Source: Halioglobus japonicus (GTDB lineage Bacteria > Pseudomonadota > Gammaproteobacteria > Pseudomonadales > Halieaceae). Taken from it: a stretch of DNA of 64,000 nucleotides. Numbering within the stretch: position 1 is the first letter of the stretch; every line of letters begins with the position of its first letter. The stretch spans positions 1,178,001 to 1,242,000 of the forward strand of contig NZ_CP019450.1 of assembly GCF_001983995.1 (NCBI RefSeq). Reading direction: 5' to 3'. Below the pieces are notes generated by a model that saw only the letters and a list, made by a program, of their open reading frames with translations, made no database searches and was not told where the DNA came from. Below, piece by piece: positions 27,992 to 38,498 of the stretch. A program made the translations under genes and the position numbers.

Positions 27992-29260
27992 ATGGAAAAC
28001 AATATTTTCGAACTACAGTACGCAATGGACACGTTCTACTTCCTTGTCTGTGGCGCACTGGTTATGTGGATGGCAGCAGGCTTCGCAATGCTCGAAGCTG
28101 GTCTGGTCCGTTCCAAGAACACAACTGAGATTCTTCTCAAAAACGTTGCCCTGTTCGCAGTGGCATCCACCATGTACCTGGTTTGCGGGTACCACTTCAT
28201 GTACGACGGTGGCATCTTCCTGTCGGAAGTAACTACTGTTGCTGGTATGGATGACGCGGCTGTCGCTGCTGTACTGGAGGCCTCGAAGGAAGCTGGCTTC
28301 GCCGATATGGGTGAATATGCCGGTGCTTCTGACTTCTTCTTCCAGGTGGTATTTGTTGCAACCTGTATGTCTATCGTGTCCGGTGCTGTGGCCGAGCGTA
28401 TGAAGCTGTGGGCCTTCCTGGCTTTTGCGGTTGTCATGACTGGCTTCATCTACCCGATCGAAGGCGGCTGGACCTGGGGTGGCAAGGCTGTTCCCTTCAT
28501 CGGCGAACTGAGCTACTCCGACTACGCGGGCTCCGGTATTGTTCACATGGCAGGTGCTGCTGCAGCCCTGGCTGGTGTACTCCTGCTGGGCGCACGTAAA
28601 GGCAAGTACGGCCCCGAAGGCCAGGTTAACGCCATTCCCGGTGCCAACCTGCCGCTGGCGACCCTCGGTACCTTCATCCTGTGGATGGGCTGGTTCGGCT
28701 TCAACGGTGGCTCTACCCTGAAACTGGGTGGCATCGGTGTTGCCAACGAAGTTGCTAACGTTTTCCTGAACACTAACGCCGCCGCTGCCGGTGGCCTGAT
28801 CGCCGCCCTGATTGTTGCGCGAATCATGTTCGGCAAGGCTGACCTGACCATGGCTCTTAACGGTGCGCTGGCTGGTCTGGTGGCGATTACTGCTGAACCT
28901 GCTGATCCCTCGCCCCTGCTGGCGACCATTATCGGCGCGATTGGCGGCATCATTGTAGTGTTCTCCATCGTGACTCTGGACAAGCTGAAGCTCGACGATC
29001 CTGTTGGTGCCATCTCCGTACACGGTGTTGTGGGTATCTGGGGCATCTTCGCGGTACTGCTGTCCGATTCCGACGCGACCTTCATGGGTCAGCTGGTAGG
29101 TACCCTGGTCATCTTTATCTGGGTATTCGCAGCAAGCTTCATCACCTGGTTCGTACTGAAAATGATCATGGGCATCCGTGTCACTGAAGAAGAAGAGTAC
29201 GACGGTGTCGACATCCACGAATGTGGTGTGGAAGCCTACCCGGAATTTACCAAGTCATAA
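27992..29260 (+). CDS. amtB: Ammonium transporter AmtB
   Basis: Inner-membrane ammonium channel of about 422 residues with eleven predicted helices. Visible family blocks: WMAAGFAMLEAGLVRSKNT near the start, the DYAGSGIVHMAGAAAAL segment with the first pore His, NLPLATLGTFILWMGWFGFN and ISVHGVVGIWGIFAVLL with the second pore His. No cleavable signal peptide is evident, unlike E. coli AmtB. It works with the GlnK of the upstream gene. Confidence 0.95.
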   Translation: MENNIFELQYAMDTFYFLVCGALVMWMAAGFAMLEAGLVRSKNTTEILLKNVALFAVASTMYLVCGYHFMYDGGIFLSEVTTVAGMDDAAVAAVLEASKEAGFADMGEYAGASDFFFQVVFVATCMSIVSGAVAERMKLWAFLAFAVVMTGFIYPIEGGWTWGGKAVPFIGELSYSDYAGSGIVHMAGAAAALAGVLLLGARKGKYGPEGQVNAIPGANLPLATLGTFILWMGWFGFNGGSTLKLGGIGVANEVANVFLNTNAAAAGGLIAALIVARIMFGKADLTMALNGALAGLVAITAEPADPSPLLATIIGAIGGIIVVFSIVTLDKLKLDDPVGAISVHGVVGIWGIFAVLLSDSDATFMGQLVGTLVIFIWVFAASFITWFVLKMIMGIRVTEEEEYDGVDIHECGVEAYPEFTKS

Positions 29261-29293
29261 CCATCTTGCGGGCGCATTGTATAATGCGTGTAC

Positions 29294-29323
29294 TTGGGGG
29301 GCCTTTTGGCCCCCTTTTTTTAT
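29294..29323 (+). terminator. Rho-independent terminator after amtB
   Basis: GGGGGCC-TTTT-GGCCCCC followed by seven T. It ends the porin-glnK-amtB operon. Confidence 0.93.
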
Positions 29324-29349
29324 TTACAAGGATGTAATGTACGTCCGCA

Positions 29350-29456
29350 GGAGCCATGGATGGCGGGCGGACGTGGTTGGGAATAAACACCTAACCCTTC
29401 ATAGCTCATGGGAGCCATGGATGGTGATCGGACGTGGCTGGGAATGAAAGCCCAAC
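29350..29456 (+). repeat. Direct repeat, two copies with 61-base period
   Basis: Two copies of a roughly 45-base unit that begins GGAGCCATGGATGG and continues with CGGACGTGG, TGGGAAT and a short C-rich end. Each copy contains the near-palindrome GCCATGGATGGC or a one-base variant. It fills most of the gap between amtB and the second P-II gene. No coding frame is convincing here. It may be a REP-like extragenic element. Confidence 0.6.
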
Positions 29457-29496
29457 TCGTCCCAGCTCCGCAGCAGCCAGGAAGGCGCATCCCTAA

Positions 29497-29907
<411 letters not shown>

Positions 29908-29913
29908 CCCGGA

Positions 29914-30627
29914 TTAGCTGGAATTAGCGGCCGCTATCCGCGCAATCGCTGCGGGTAGTTCTCCCAGTGAAGTAACTTCTTCGTGTGCTCTTGGCCCGTC
30001 GGGCCAGGGCGTGTCGCGGAGGTTCATCCACACGGTATACATCCCCACCTCCAAAGCTCCGCGCACATCGTGATCGGGGTTGTCCCCCACATGGACAATT
30101 TCATCGGCGCGGGCACCTGAGCGCGCCATCGCGGCCTGAAACATATCCGGCGCGGGTTTGGCTGAGCCAAATTCCTCCGCCAGAAAAGCAAAATCAAAGT
30201 ATTCCCCGGCGTCGGTTTTGTAGATGTCGGCGTTGCCATTGGTCAATGCGCCAATACGATAATCCCGCGCCAGTGCCTGCAGAACATCGAGGGCCTGTTC
30301 ATACAGTTCGACTCGGTGTCGCTCATTCAGGAATGCCGCGAAGCCCGCCTCGGCGCCCGCCTCCGCCTGCCGCTCGTCGTACCCAGCTGCCTGCTGTAGC
30401 TCCCGCAGCATCTGCATGCGCATGGCAGTCACGTTGTGAATCAGTTCGGGGTGGCGCTTCCAGAGATCTTTTTTAAACGCCCATAAAGCCTCGTGATCAT
30501 AGCGCTCGATGGTGCCGGGGCGGTGTTCCAGCAGCCAGGCGCGCTGGGCCTGCTCGGCCCGAATCAGGGCAGGCTCGACGTCCCAGAGGGTATTGTCCAG
30601 ATCGAAGGTAATGACCTTGATACTCAT
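29914..30627 (-). CDS. HAD-IA family hydrolase (YigB-like phosphatase)
   Basis: Cytoplasmic phosphatase of about 237 residues. HAD motif I is VITFDLDNTLWD near the start with its two catalytic Asp; motif II is ALTNGN, motif III the Lys in GSAKPAPDMF and motif IV VGDNPDHD. The sequence and position next to xerC fit YigB, which removes phosphate from the riboflavin precursor 5-amino-6-(5-phosphoribitylamino)uracil. Start ATG overlaps the stop of xerC by four bases, so the two are translationally coupled. Confidence 0.87.
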   Translation of the reverse strand: MSIKVITFDLDNTLWDVEPALIRAEQAQRAWLLEHRPGTIERYDHEALWAFKKDLWKRHPELIHNVTAMRMQMLRELQQAAGYDERQAEAGAEAGFAAFLNERHRVELYEQALDVLQALARDYRIGALTNGNADIYKTDAGEYFDFAFLAEEFGSAKPAPDMFQAAMARSGARADEIVHVGDNPDHDVRGALEVGMYTVWMNLRDTPWPDGPRAHEEVTSLGELPAAIARIAAANSS

Positions 30628-31541
30628 GTTTTGTCCTGTTTGCGCCGCTTGGCTCGGGGGTGGGCGGCATCGTACACCTTGGACAGATGCTGGAAATCCA
30701 GGTGTGTGTAAATCTGGGTGGTGGAGATATTGGCGTGCCCGAGCAGCTCCTGGACGGCGCGCAGGTCGCCGGAGGATTCCAGCATGTGGCTGGCGAACGA
30801 GTGGCGCAGCATATGCGGGTGCACGTCCTGATGCATGCCGGCCTTGCGGCCCTGCAGTTTTAGACGCGCCTGAATATTGCGTTCGCTGATGCGTTTGCCG
30901 CGGTTGCTGGTAAAGAGCGCGCCATCATCGTCACCGGCCATGGCCGGTGGTCGCGCTGCCAGCCAGGCGTCAATCGCCTCGAGTGCAGTAGAGCCTACCG
31001 GCACCGTGCGGGTTTTGCTGCCCTTGCCGGTCACGGTGAGCAGGCGTGAGTCGCGGTCAAAGTCGTCTACATCAATGGCTGCCAGCTCCGCCAGGCGCAG
31101 ACCCGAGGAGTAGAACAGCTCAGCCATTGCGCGATCGCGCACGCTGGTGGGGTTGTTGTCGTCGAATTCCAGGTAGCGCCCGACCTGGTCGGCGTCGAGT
31201 GTCTTGGGCAGTTTGCGCGGCTTGCGCGGTGCCTGCACGCTGGCCGCCGGGTTGCGGGGGTGGCCGTTCTCTCTGCCGAGAAAGTTGAAAAAAGAACGGG
31301 CTGCCGACAGGCTGCGCTGGATACTACTGCCGGCCAGGCCGCGGCGATGCAGCAGGCTGATCCAGGCGCGGATATCCGCCTCGTTCAGCTCGGCTGCGCT
31401 GGCGCGTTGATTATTGCTGGCCCAGGCCTGCAGCGATTGCAGGTCGCGTTGGTAGTTGGTGAGGGTGTGAGTTGAGAGCTGGCGTACGTCCCGCAGGTAG
31501 TCGATAAACCGCTCGCAGGATCGGGCCAGGGCCTCGTTCAC
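30624..31541 (-). CDS. xerC: Tyrosine recombinase XerC
   Basis: About 305 residues. The catalytic set is complete: Arg149 (GLRLAELAA), Lys173 (TGKGSKTR), His243 and Arg246 (HPHMLRHSFA), His269 (LLGHANIS) and Tyr278 (TTQIYTH). With XerD it resolves chromosome dimers at dif. The order DUF484-xerC-yigB is the classic gammaproteobacterial arrangement, which supports XerC rather than XerD. Confidence 0.94.
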   Translation of the reverse strand: MNEALARSCERFIDYLRDVRQLSTHTLTNYQRDLQSLQAWASNNQRASAAELNEADIRAWISLLHRRGLAGSSIQRSLSAARSFFNFLGRENGHPRNPAASVQAPRKPRKLPKTLDADQVGRYLEFDDNNPTSVRDRAMAELFYSSGLRLAELAAIDVDDFDRDSRLLTVTGKGSKTRTVPVGSTALEAIDAWLAARPPAMAGDDDGALFTSNRGKRISERNIQARLKLQGRKAGMHQDVHPHMLRHSFASHMLESSGDLRAVQELLGHANISTTQIYTHLDFQHLSKVYDAAHPRAKRRKQDKT

Positions 31542-31542
31542 A

Positions 31543-32244
31543 TCAATCCGCCGTGTCTAACTTGGGCAGCAGGCGCACAATGACTTCGGCAATATGCGAC
31601 AGGAACAGGGTGCCCATGCTGCTGCTGTATTTGCCGGCATCGGAGCTGCCCACCGCCAGCAGGCCGATTTCACCGTTCTTGACCAGTGGCATGAGGGCCG
31701 CCGAGCCCACTTCGCCGGCATTCGGGAACAGGTAGTTGAGTTCTTCCTTGCGCAAGACACCGCAAACGGGCTTGTTGCCGCGCAACAGGCTGCCGATTTC
31801 GATTTTGGCTGACTCCAGGCTCTCGATACGGCATTCGCCGGCGCTGCCCGGCTCGCCAAAGAGAATCATGCTGGCGTGTTCGACTTTGAAGTGTTCCGCC
31901 ATAGATTGCATGAAATGCTGATAAAGCTGCTCCCGGTTTCTGGCGTCGAGCAGTGACAGCACCAGCGCACGGGTCTGGTCGTAAAGCTTGTCGTTGTCGC
32001 GCGCATTGGCGGTGAGGGTGTTGAGGCGGTGGCGCATTTCCATGTTGCGCTCGCGCAGTACGCTTACCTGTTTTTCGACCAGCGATACCGCTGAGCCGGA
32101 CGCGTGGGAAATATGCAGATGATCGAGCATATCCGGGTTGCGCTGGAGGAAATCGCCGTTTTCCTTGAGGTACTCCCTGACCTGCTCGTCGCTCAGGTCC
32201 AACTCGGCTGTGGCCGCCTGGGCTGGCTCGTTTCCTGCTGACAT
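31543..32244 (-). CDS. DUF484 family protein
   Basis: About 233 residues, cytoplasmic. An N-terminal YLKENGDFLQRNPDML block is followed by a coiled-coil (RERNMEMRHRLNTLTANARDND) and a GAF-like domain (MILFGEPGSAG... LMPLVKNGEIGLLAVGSSD). Function is unknown; the gene is nearly always between dapF and xerC. It is separated from xerC by one base. Confidence 0.9.
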   Translation of the reverse strand: MSAGNEPAQAATAELDLSDEQVREYLKENGDFLQRNPDMLDHLHISHASGSAVSLVEKQVSVLRERNMEMRHRLNTLTANARDNDKLYDQTRALVLSLLDARNREQLYQHFMQSMAEHFKVEHASMILFGEPGSAGECRIESLESAKIEIGSLLRGNKPVCGVLRKEELNYLFPNAGEVGSAALMPLVKNGEIGLLAVGSSDAGKYSSSMGTLFLSHIAEVIVRLLPKLDTAD

Positions 32245-32279
32245 AGTGTCGCTCCCCTGCTGCTGGGGGCGTATGCCCC

Positions 32280-33110
32280 TCAGACTTTTATTGTTCCCTC
32301 GAACACCACCGCGGTGGGTCCGGTCATAATCACTCCGTGGCCGTCCCCGGGCCAGGATATGGACAGCTTACCCCCGGGCAGCTGAACTGTCACGGAATCC
32401 CGCAGCCAGCCGCGCTTGAGGCCGTATACCACGGCGGCGCAGGCGCCGGTGCCGCAGGCCAGGGTTTCGCCTACACCGCGTTCAAACACGCGCAGACGAA
32501 TTTCACGCTCGCTGATGACCTGCATAAAGCCGGCGTTCACGCGCTCAGGAAAATCGCCGTGGTTTTCGACCTGTGGACCCAGACTGTCCAGGTCCAGGGC
32601 GTCGACGTCGTCGACCCGGGTCACCGCGTGGGGGTTGCCCATGGAGACCGCGCCGATTTCCAGCGATTGGCCAGCGGCCTCGATCTGGTAGCTGTCCTGC
32701 TCCGCTGGGGCATTGAAGGGAATGCGCGCGGGTATCCACTCGGGCGCGCCCATGTCCACCTCAACCTGATGCTGATCGCGGACGCGCAGGGTAATGACGC
32801 CGCTGGCGGTTTCCACGCTAATCACCTTCTTGGCGGTCAGCTTTTTGTCGCGTACAAAGCGGGCAAAGCAGCGGGCGCCGTTGCCACATTGCTCTACCTC
32901 GCCGCCATCGGCGTTGAAAATGCGGTAGCGAAAATCCACATTGGGGCTGCCGGGAGGCTCCACCAGCAGAATCTGGTCGCAGCCCACGCCAAAGCGCCGG
33001 TCGGCGATCTTGCGAAAGTCCCGGGACCGGAGTTTGCAACGCTGGCTGATCAGGTCGATGACGACAAAGTCATTGCCCGCGCCGTGCATTTTGGTGAACT
33101 TCAAAATCAT
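32280..33110 (-). CDS. dapF: Diaminopimelate epimerase
   Basis: 276-residue enzyme that converts LL- to meso-diaminopimelate for lysine and peptidoglycan. Start [20 protein letters not shown] is the family N-terminus. The two catalytic Cys lie in [14 protein letters not shown] and [16 protein letters not shown]. An in-frame longer start is open but lacks family residues. Next to lysA, which uses its product. Confidence 0.95.
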   Translation of the reverse strand: MILKFTKMHGAGNDFVVIDLISQRCKLRSRDFRKIADRRFGVGCDQILLVEPPGSPNVDFRYRIFNADGGEVEQCGNGARCFARFVRDKKLTAKKVISVETASGVITLRVRDQHQVEVDMGAPEWIPARIPFNAPAEQDSYQIEAAGQSLEIGAVSMGNPHAVTRVDDVDALDLDSLGPQVENHGDFPERVNAGFMQVISEREIRLRVFERGVGETLACGTGACAAVVYGLKRGWLRDSVTVQLPGGKLSISWPGDGHGVIMTGPTAVVFEGTIKV

Positions 33111-33126
33111 AGGGCTAGTGTAGCGT

Positions 33127-34377
33127 TTACTCCGGCAGGCGACACTCGCCGCGCACCATGTCCTCGAACACCTCGCGGGCGCGCACGACGTGTGCCTGGT
33201 CGCCATCGATCATGATCTCGGCCGCCCGCGGGCGCGTGTTGTAGTTGGAGCTCATGGTAAACCCGTAGGCACCTGCGCCCGACAGGGCCAGCAGATCCCC
33301 TGGGGCCAGGGTCAATTCCCGCTCTTTGCCGAGAAAATCTCCGGTTTCGCACACGGGCCCGACCACATCCCACTGGGCTGTCTGGCCCTGTGCGCCGCGG
33401 TCCACCTGGCGAATATCCAGCCAGGCCTGGTAGAGCGCCGGCCGGATCATGTCGTTCATGGCGGCGTCCACCAGGGCAAAGTGGTGGGCCTCGGTGGTTT
33501 TCAGGTAGTTCACCCGGGTCACCAGCAGGCCCGCATTGGCGGCAATGGAGCGGCCCGGTTCGAAGACCAGCTGCAGTGGCCGGTCGCCCAGTTCAGCGCG
33601 CACGGCGCCAATGTACTCGGCCACCGAGGGCGGTTGTTCATCCTTGTAGCAGACGCCGAGGCCGCCACCCAGGTCCAGGTGATGTAGGGTAATACCTTCG
33701 GCTGCCAGTTGATCGACCAGCGCCAGCAGGCGCTTGAGGGCGTCGATGAACGGGCTGATCTGGGTGAGCTGCGAGCCAATATGGCAGTCGATACCCACAA
33801 CCTCGATGGCGGGCAGTTCAGCGGCGCGACGGTAAACCGCCATGGCCTCGTCAGTATTCACGCCAAACTTGTTTTCGCGCAGGCCCGTCGAAATATAGGG
33901 GTGCGTCTGGGCATCGACATCGGGGTTAACCCGCACGGATACGCGGGCGACCGTGTTTTTGTCCGCCGCAACCTCTGCCAGAACTTCCAGCTCCTGGGCG
34001 GATTCGAGGTTGAAACACGCGATGTCCAGATCGAGGGCGCGCGCCATCTCTGCGGGGGTTTTACCCACCCCGGAAAAAACAATCTTCGCCGGATCGCCAC
34101 CGGCCGCAATCACACGCTCCATCTCTCCGCCGGAAACAATGTCGAATCCCGCGCCCATGCGCCCCAGCACATCCAGTACTGCCAGGTTGGAATTTGCTTT
34201 TACCGCGTAACAAATGAGGTGATCGGCACCTGCCAGGGCATCCTGGTATTCCTTGAAGCGCGCCTCCAGGGCAGCGCGGGAGTATATGTAGCAGGGGGTG
34301 CCAAATCGCTCCGCGATGGCGGCAACCTGCATGTCCTCAGCGTAGAGTTGATCATCGCGATAGGTGAATTGATCCAT
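33127..34377 (-). CDS. lysA: Diaminopimelate decarboxylase
   Basis: PLP enzyme of about 416 residues making lysine from meso-diaminopimelate. The PLP Lys is in [10 protein letters not shown] (about residue 59), the glycine-rich phosphate loop in [11 protein letters not shown] and the other-subunit Cys in [10 protein letters not shown]. It lies 16 bases before dapF in a shared transcript and three bases after the lptM gene. Confidence 0.95.
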   Translation of the reverse strand: MDQFTYRDDQLYAEDMQVAAIAERFGTPCYIYSRAALEARFKEYQDALAGADHLICYAVKANSNLAVLDVLGRMGAGFDIVSGGEMERVIAAGGDPAKIVFSGVGKTPAEMARALDLDIACFNLESAQELEVLAEVAADKNTVARVSVRVNPDVDAQTHPYISTGLRENKFGVNTDEAMAVYRRAAELPAIEVVGIDCHIGSQLTQISPFIDALKRLLALVDQLAAEGITLHHLDLGGGLGVCYKDEQPPSVAEYIGAVRAELGDRPLQLVFEPGRSIAANAGLLVTRVNYLKTTEAHHFALVDAAMNDMIRPALYQAWLDIRQVDRGAQGQTAQWDVVGPVCETGDFLGKERELTLAPGDLLALSGAGAYGFTMSSNYNTRPRAAEIMIDGDQAHVVRAREVFEDMVRGECRLPE

Positions 34378-34380
34378 GGT

Positions 34381-34545
34381 TTATTCCGTCGGTTCGGTGG
34401 GAGTGGCGTCGGCAGGTTCTGCAGGCGGCGCTTCAGGCGCGGGCTGTGAAGCCCGGGGAGGTGCTTCGCCCGGCAGGTACAGTGGCCCTGTCTGGCCACA
34501 GCCCGCGAGCGCGGCTATCAGGCCCAGTGCAGCTAACAATCGCAT
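34381..34545 (-). CDS. lptM: LPS translocon maturation chaperone LptM (YifL family lipoprotein)
   Basis: 54-residue lipoprotein. Signal with lipobox LAGC at the Cys of AALAGCGQTGPLYLP; the GQTGPLYLP block just after the lipid anchor is the family signature, followed by a Pro/Ala/Glu-rich tail. LptM assists disulfide maturation of LptD. The gene sits just before lysA, its normal place. The start MRLLAALG was chosen over a longer open frame because it gives the signal peptide. Confidence 0.88.
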   Translation of the reverse strand: MRLLAALGLIAALAGCGQTGPLYLPGEAPPRASQPAPEAPPAEPADATPTEPTE

Positions 34546-34647
34546 GGTGCTTCCCCAAAATGCAAAAGCGGCGATTATACCTGCCGGTAGTAAGCGGTGC
34601 GAGCAGCGCTTATTATGGGCGTCCACACTCATCGCATTGGATTGATC

Positions 34648-34971
34648 GTGATATCAGAGAGCGAGTTTGGTGAGCGCGTTGACGCCACCTTTGAAGCAGT
34701 AGAGTTGGCCCTCGACGAGATCGATAGCGATCTGGACTACGAGACCGGTGGCGGCGTTCTCACTGTGGATTTCGAAAATGGCACCACCATGGTCTTCAGC
34801 CGGCAGCCACCCGTACGGCAGCTATGGCTGGCGGCCCGCTCTGGCGGTTTTCACTTTGAATACGACGCCGAAGCCGGTGATTGGCGCAACACCCGCGACG
34901 GCCAGCTGTTCCGCCCGTTCGTGATTGAACAAATGCGCGAACAGGCCGGCCTGGAGTTCCAGTGGCAGTAA
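34648..34971 (+). CDS. cyaY: Iron donor protein CyaY (frataxin)
   Basis: About 107 residues, close to E. coli CyaY. Acidic helix near the start (FEAVELALDEIDSDLDYE) for iron binding, then the frataxin beta-sheet with GGVLTVDFENG, RQPPVRQLWLAARSGGFHF and the terminal helix. It regulates iron-sulfur cluster assembly by IscS. GTG was chosen because it fits the family length; ATG upstream would add 11 residues. Divergent from lptM, as in many gammaproteobacteria. Confidence 0.88.
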   Translation: MISESEFGERVDATFEAVELALDEIDSDLDYETGGGVLTVDFENGTTMVFSRQPPVRQLWLAARSGGFHFEYDAEAGDWRNTRDGQLFRPFVIEQMREQAGLEFQWQ

Positions 34972-35945
34972 AACGGTTTGCCGGTACCTGCCTCCTACTC
35001 GCCAGCCTGCCTGCGGCAGGGCAGGGCAACGAGCCGCTGTACGCCAAAAACCTGAGCCCGGTCAGTGGCCTGTTCGGCCTACCCAGTCAGCGTTTTGCCG
35101 GTACTGGCCCCGCCGGTGCGCTCGATATCAACCTGCACACCAGTATCGCCAACAATTACGTGGCCGAGTTTCGCGGTGACGAGCAGGTCAACCTCGATGG
35201 CGAAACCCTGCGCATGGCGCTGGAGTTCCGCTACGCCCTGGCCGACAACTGGGATCTACAACTGGAAGTACCCTGGCTGGACCACTCCGGCGGCTTTCTC
35301 GATGCCACTATCGACGGCTGGCACGACTTCTGGGGCATGTCCGACGGAGGTCGTTCCCGGGTTGAACGCGATTTACTGGATTTCAGCTATGCCGGCCCCG
35401 ATGCCCGGTTTGTGTTGCTCGACGATGCCTCCGGCGTCGGCGACAGCACGCTGACCCTGAGCTGGCAGTTTGCCCGCGACGATATTTTTGCCGCCAGTGT
35501 GGCCGCCGGCTACAAGTTCGCCACCGGTGACGAGGACGATTTCCTCGGCAGCGGCGAAGACGATGGCTATCTGGTAGTGCGCTTCTCAGGCGATCATCGC
35601 AACAATGACGTCCCGCTGCGCTGGCATGGCCAGGCAGGTTACCTGTACGCCGGCGAATCTGATCTCTTGGGCAAGGCCCAGGAGCAGGATTTATGGTTTG
35701 TTGGCCTCACCATGGACTGGGTGCTTAATCCGCGCTGGTCACTCATCGGTCAGCTCGACGCCCACGCCGCGCCCATGAACAGCGAGATCACCTCGCTAGG
35801 CGACGAGGCCATTATGCTCACCGCCGGCGTCCGCTGGCGCTTCGCGCCGGCTTGGGCCGTCGATTTTTCCGTCGTGGAAGACGTGCAGGTGGAAACCGCC
35901 CCCGATGTTACTTTCCAGGCCAGCCTGCGGTACCGGGTTAACTAG
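34962..35945 (+). CDS. DUF3187 family outer-membrane protein
   Basis: About 327 residues. Signal peptide (VAVKRFAGTCLLLASLPAAG) followed by NLSPVSGLFGLPS, the DUF3187 start, and many amphipathic strands, ending in ASLRYRVN. Likely an outer-membrane barrel of unknown role. The GTG start lies inside the last codons of cyaY (10-base overlap), implying coupled translation. Confidence 0.82.
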   Translation: MAVKRFAGTCLLLASLPAAGQGNEPLYAKNLSPVSGLFGLPSQRFAGTGPAGALDINLHTSIANNYVAEFRGDEQVNLDGETLRMALEFRYALADNWDLQLEVPWLDHSGGFLDATIDGWHDFWGMSDGGRSRVERDLLDFSYAGPDARFVLLDDASGVGDSTLTLSWQFARDDIFAASVAAGYKFATGDEDDFLGSGEDDGYLVVRFSGDHRNNDVPLRWHGQAGYLYAGESDLLGKAQEQDLWFVGLTMDWVLNPRWSLIGQLDAHAAPMNSEITSLGDEAIMLTAGVRWRFAPAWAVDFSVVEDVQVETAPDVTFQASLRYRVN

Positions 35946-36049
35946 CGTTTCTTTGTTTACGTGGAGCTCCGCGGCCGCAGCCGCGGGAGCAAGCCATGCG
36001 GCAGTGAGGCAGAGCTGAAACCGCCGCGAAGGGGCAGCGGGTGAAGCCG

Positions 36050-37447
36050 TTATCGCTGATCCAGCAATGCGTTTGCGCGCACCGCAGCCGCAGCTACCTG
36101 CGCTGGCGCCGTGCCACCGAGGTGATCCCGCGCCCCAATTGAGCCTTCCAGCGTCAGCACATCGAACACATCCTCGCCGATGTCTGCACAGAAGCCCTGC
36201 AGTGTCGCCAGGTCCATCTCCGCCAGATCCAGCCCCGACTCAACGCCGTGGGCCACCGCCTTGCCCACCACCTCGTGAGCGTCGCGGAAGGGCAGTCCCA
36301 GGCCTACCAGGTAGTCCGCCAGATCAGTGGCAGTTGAGAAGCCCGAGCGGGCTGCTTCGCGCATATTCACTTCACGCGGCTTGATCGCAGGCACCATGTC
36401 GGCAAAAGCGCGCAGGGAATCCAGTACCGTGTCGATAGTGTCGAACAGCGGTTCCTTGTCTTCCTGGTTGTCCTTGTTGTAGGCCAGCGGCTGGCTCTTC
36501 ATCAGCGTGAGCAGGGAAATCAGGTGGCCATTAACTCGGCCCACTTTGCCGCGCACCAGTTCCGGTACGTCCGGGTTTTTCTTCTGGGGCATGATCGATG
36601 AGCCCGTGCAGAAGCGATCCGGCAGCTCGATAAAATTGAATTGCGCTGAGGTCCAGATGACCAGTTCCTCAGACATGCGCGACAAATGCGTCATCAGCAG
36701 TGAGGCGAATGAGCAGAACTCGATGGCGAAATCGCGATCCGAGACCGAGTCCAGCGAGTTTTCTGTGGGTTTGTCAAAGCCCAGGCTGGCCGCCGTCTGG
36801 GCGCGGTCGATCGGGTAGGTCGTGCCCGCGAGTGCGGCGGCTCCCAGCGGTGACTGGTTCATGCGTGCCCGGCAGTCCATAAGGCGGCCGTAGTCGCGTT
36901 CCAACATCTCGTTCCAGGCCAGCAGGTGGTGGCCGAAGGACACCGGTTGGGCCGTTTGCAGGTGGGTGAACCCTGGCATGATGGTCGCAGTGTTATCCGC
37001 GGCCAGGCCAATCGTGCCGCGCTGCACGCGGGTCAGCTCCTCGGCAATGCGGTCAATGGCGCCGCGCAGGTACAGGCGGATATCGGTTGCGACCTGGTCA
37101 TTGCGCGAGCGGCCCGTGTGCAGTTTTTTGCCGGTAATGCCAATCAGCTCTGTCAGGCGTGCCTCAATGTTCATGTGCACGTCTTCCAGTTCAATCGACC
37201 ACTGGAATTCGCCCGCTTCGATTTCTGCAGCTACCTGATCCAGGCCGTCCTGGATCTGCTGGAGTTCTTCTGCACTCAGAACGCCAACGCTGGCGAGCAT
37301 GCTGGCGTGGGCACGCGATCCCGCGATGTCTTCGGCAGCCATACGTTGATCGAACGTGACCGAGGCCGTATAGCGTTGTACGAAGCTGTCGGTAGGTTCG
37401 CTGAAACGTCCACCCCAGAGTTTGCTGGTGTCCTTGTCGTTGCTCAT
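36050..37447 (-). CDS. argH: Argininosuccinate lyase
   Basis: 465-residue enzyme splitting argininosuccinate to arginine and fumarate. Start [18 protein letters not shown] is the family N-terminus; the signature [12 protein letters not shown] with the catalytic Ser is near residue 285. The longer upstream open frame overlaps hemC and was rejected. Divergent from hemC, as in Pseudomonas. Tetrameric, cytoplasmic. Confidence 0.95.
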   Translation of the reverse strand: MSNDKDTSKLWGGRFSEPTDSFVQRYTASVTFDQRMAAEDIAGSRAHASMLASVGVLSAEELQQIQDGLDQVAAEIEAGEFQWSIELEDVHMNIEARLTELIGITGKKLHTGRSRNDQVATDIRLYLRGAIDRIAEELTRVQRGTIGLAADNTATIMPGFTHLQTAQPVSFGHHLLAWNEMLERDYGRLMDCRARMNQSPLGAAALAGTTYPIDRAQTAASLGFDKPTENSLDSVSDRDFAIEFCSFASLLMTHLSRMSEELVIWTSAQFNFIELPDRFCTGSSIMPQKKNPDVPELVRGKVGRVNGHLISLLTLMKSQPLAYNKDNQEDKEPLFDTIDTVLDSLRAFADMVPAIKPREVNMREAARSGFSTATDLADYLVGLGLPFRDAHEVVGKAVAHGVESGLDLAEMDLATLQGFCADIGEDVFDVLTLEGSIGARDHLGGTAPAQVAAAAVRANALLDQR

Positions 37448-37571
37448 GGCCTGTCCTGTCCTGTTGCCGCTGCCAGTGGTAAGGGCCGCGAAGTATACCA
37501 GCTTCGCAGCCGCGACAGTGTTATCATGCGCGGCACAATTTAACGCCCGCTTCCAGCACCAAGGAATACCC

Positions 37572-38498
37572 ATGTCCCGCAAATTGACCATAGCCACCCG
37601 TGAGAGCCCTCTCGCCCTGTGGCAGGCCGAATATGTTCGCAGTGCCCTGCAGGCCGCGCATTCAGGGCTTGATGTGGAACTGCTGGGGATGACCTCACGC
37701 GGCGACCAGCTGCTCGATGTGCCTCTGGCTAAAGTCGGCGGTAAAGGACTGTTTGTGAAAGAGCTGGAAACGGCGTTACTCGACGGCAGTGCCGACATTG
37801 CTGTGCACTCCATGAAGGACGTTCCCATGGAGTTTCCCCCAGGGCTTGGGCTGGGTGTCATTTGTGAGCGGGAAGACCCCACTGACGCATTCGTGAGCAA
37901 TACCTACCATCGTCTGGAGGATCTTCCTGCCGGCAGTGTCGTGGGTACCTCCAGTTTACGACGCGAGTGTCAGCTGCGTGCCCGGCGTCCCGATCTGGAG
38001 GTGAAGTTTCTGCGAGGTAACGTCAATACCCGGCTGCGCAAACTTGATGACGGAGAATACGATGCGATTATTCTCGCCAGTGCCGGCTTGATTCGCCTGG
38101 GCTTTCAGGATCGTATTGCCGCCACCATCAGTGTCGAAGATTCACTTCCCGCCGGTGGGCAGGGAGCCGTAGGCATTGAATTGCGCACTGACGACAGCGA
38201 TACGCTGGCGCTATTGCAGCCGTTACACCATGCGCCAACGGCGCATCGAGTCACCGCCGAGCGGGCCATGAACCTGGCGCTGCAGGGCGGCTGCCAGGTG
38301 CCCATAGCCTGTTACAGCGTTTATCGGGATGACCAGCTCTGGTTGCGCGGTCTCGTGGGCAAGCCCGACGGTAGCGAGATTCTCCGTGCAGAGGCACAGG
38401 CGCCTGCTGACCAGGCTGAAGCACTGGGACAGACGGTTGCCCGGGATTTATTGGCCCAGGGTGCGGGCCAGATTCTCGCCGAGGTCTATGGTGACTGA
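37572..38498 (+). CDS. hemC: Hydroxymethylbilane synthase
   Basis: 308-residue tetrapyrrole enzyme that joins four porphobilinogens. N-terminus [18 protein letters not shown]; active-site Asp in [10 protein letters not shown]; dipyrromethane-anchoring Cys in [12 protein letters not shown]. First of the hemCDXY cluster; its stop overlaps the start of hemD. Confidence 0.95.
   Translation: MSRKLTIATRESPLALWQAEYVRSALQAAHSGLDVELLGMTSRGDQLLDVPLAKVGGKGLFVKELETALLDGSADIAVHSMKDVPMEFPPGLGLGVICEREDPTDAFVSNTYHRLEDLPAGSVVGTSSLRRECQLRARRPDLEVKFLRGNVNTRLRKLDDGEYDAIILASAGLIRLGFQDRIAATISVEDSLPAGGQGAVGIELRTDDSDTLALLQPLHHAPTAHRVTAERAMNLALQGGCQVPIACYSVYRDDQLWLRGLVGKPDGSEILRAEAQAPADQAEALGQTVARDLLAQGAGQILAEVYGD

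Noticed and set aside
28013..29218. 401-codon minus-strand frame opposite amtB
   Set aside because: Shadow of a high-GC membrane protein gene; the product is polar and unlike any family I know.
29178..29447. Plus-strand frame running from amtB across its terminator
   Set aside because: It passes through a strong intrinsic terminator and the direct repeat, with no family match.
29350..29456. CRISPR array
   Set aside because: Only two diverged units, no cas genes, and unit and spacer sizes do not fit.
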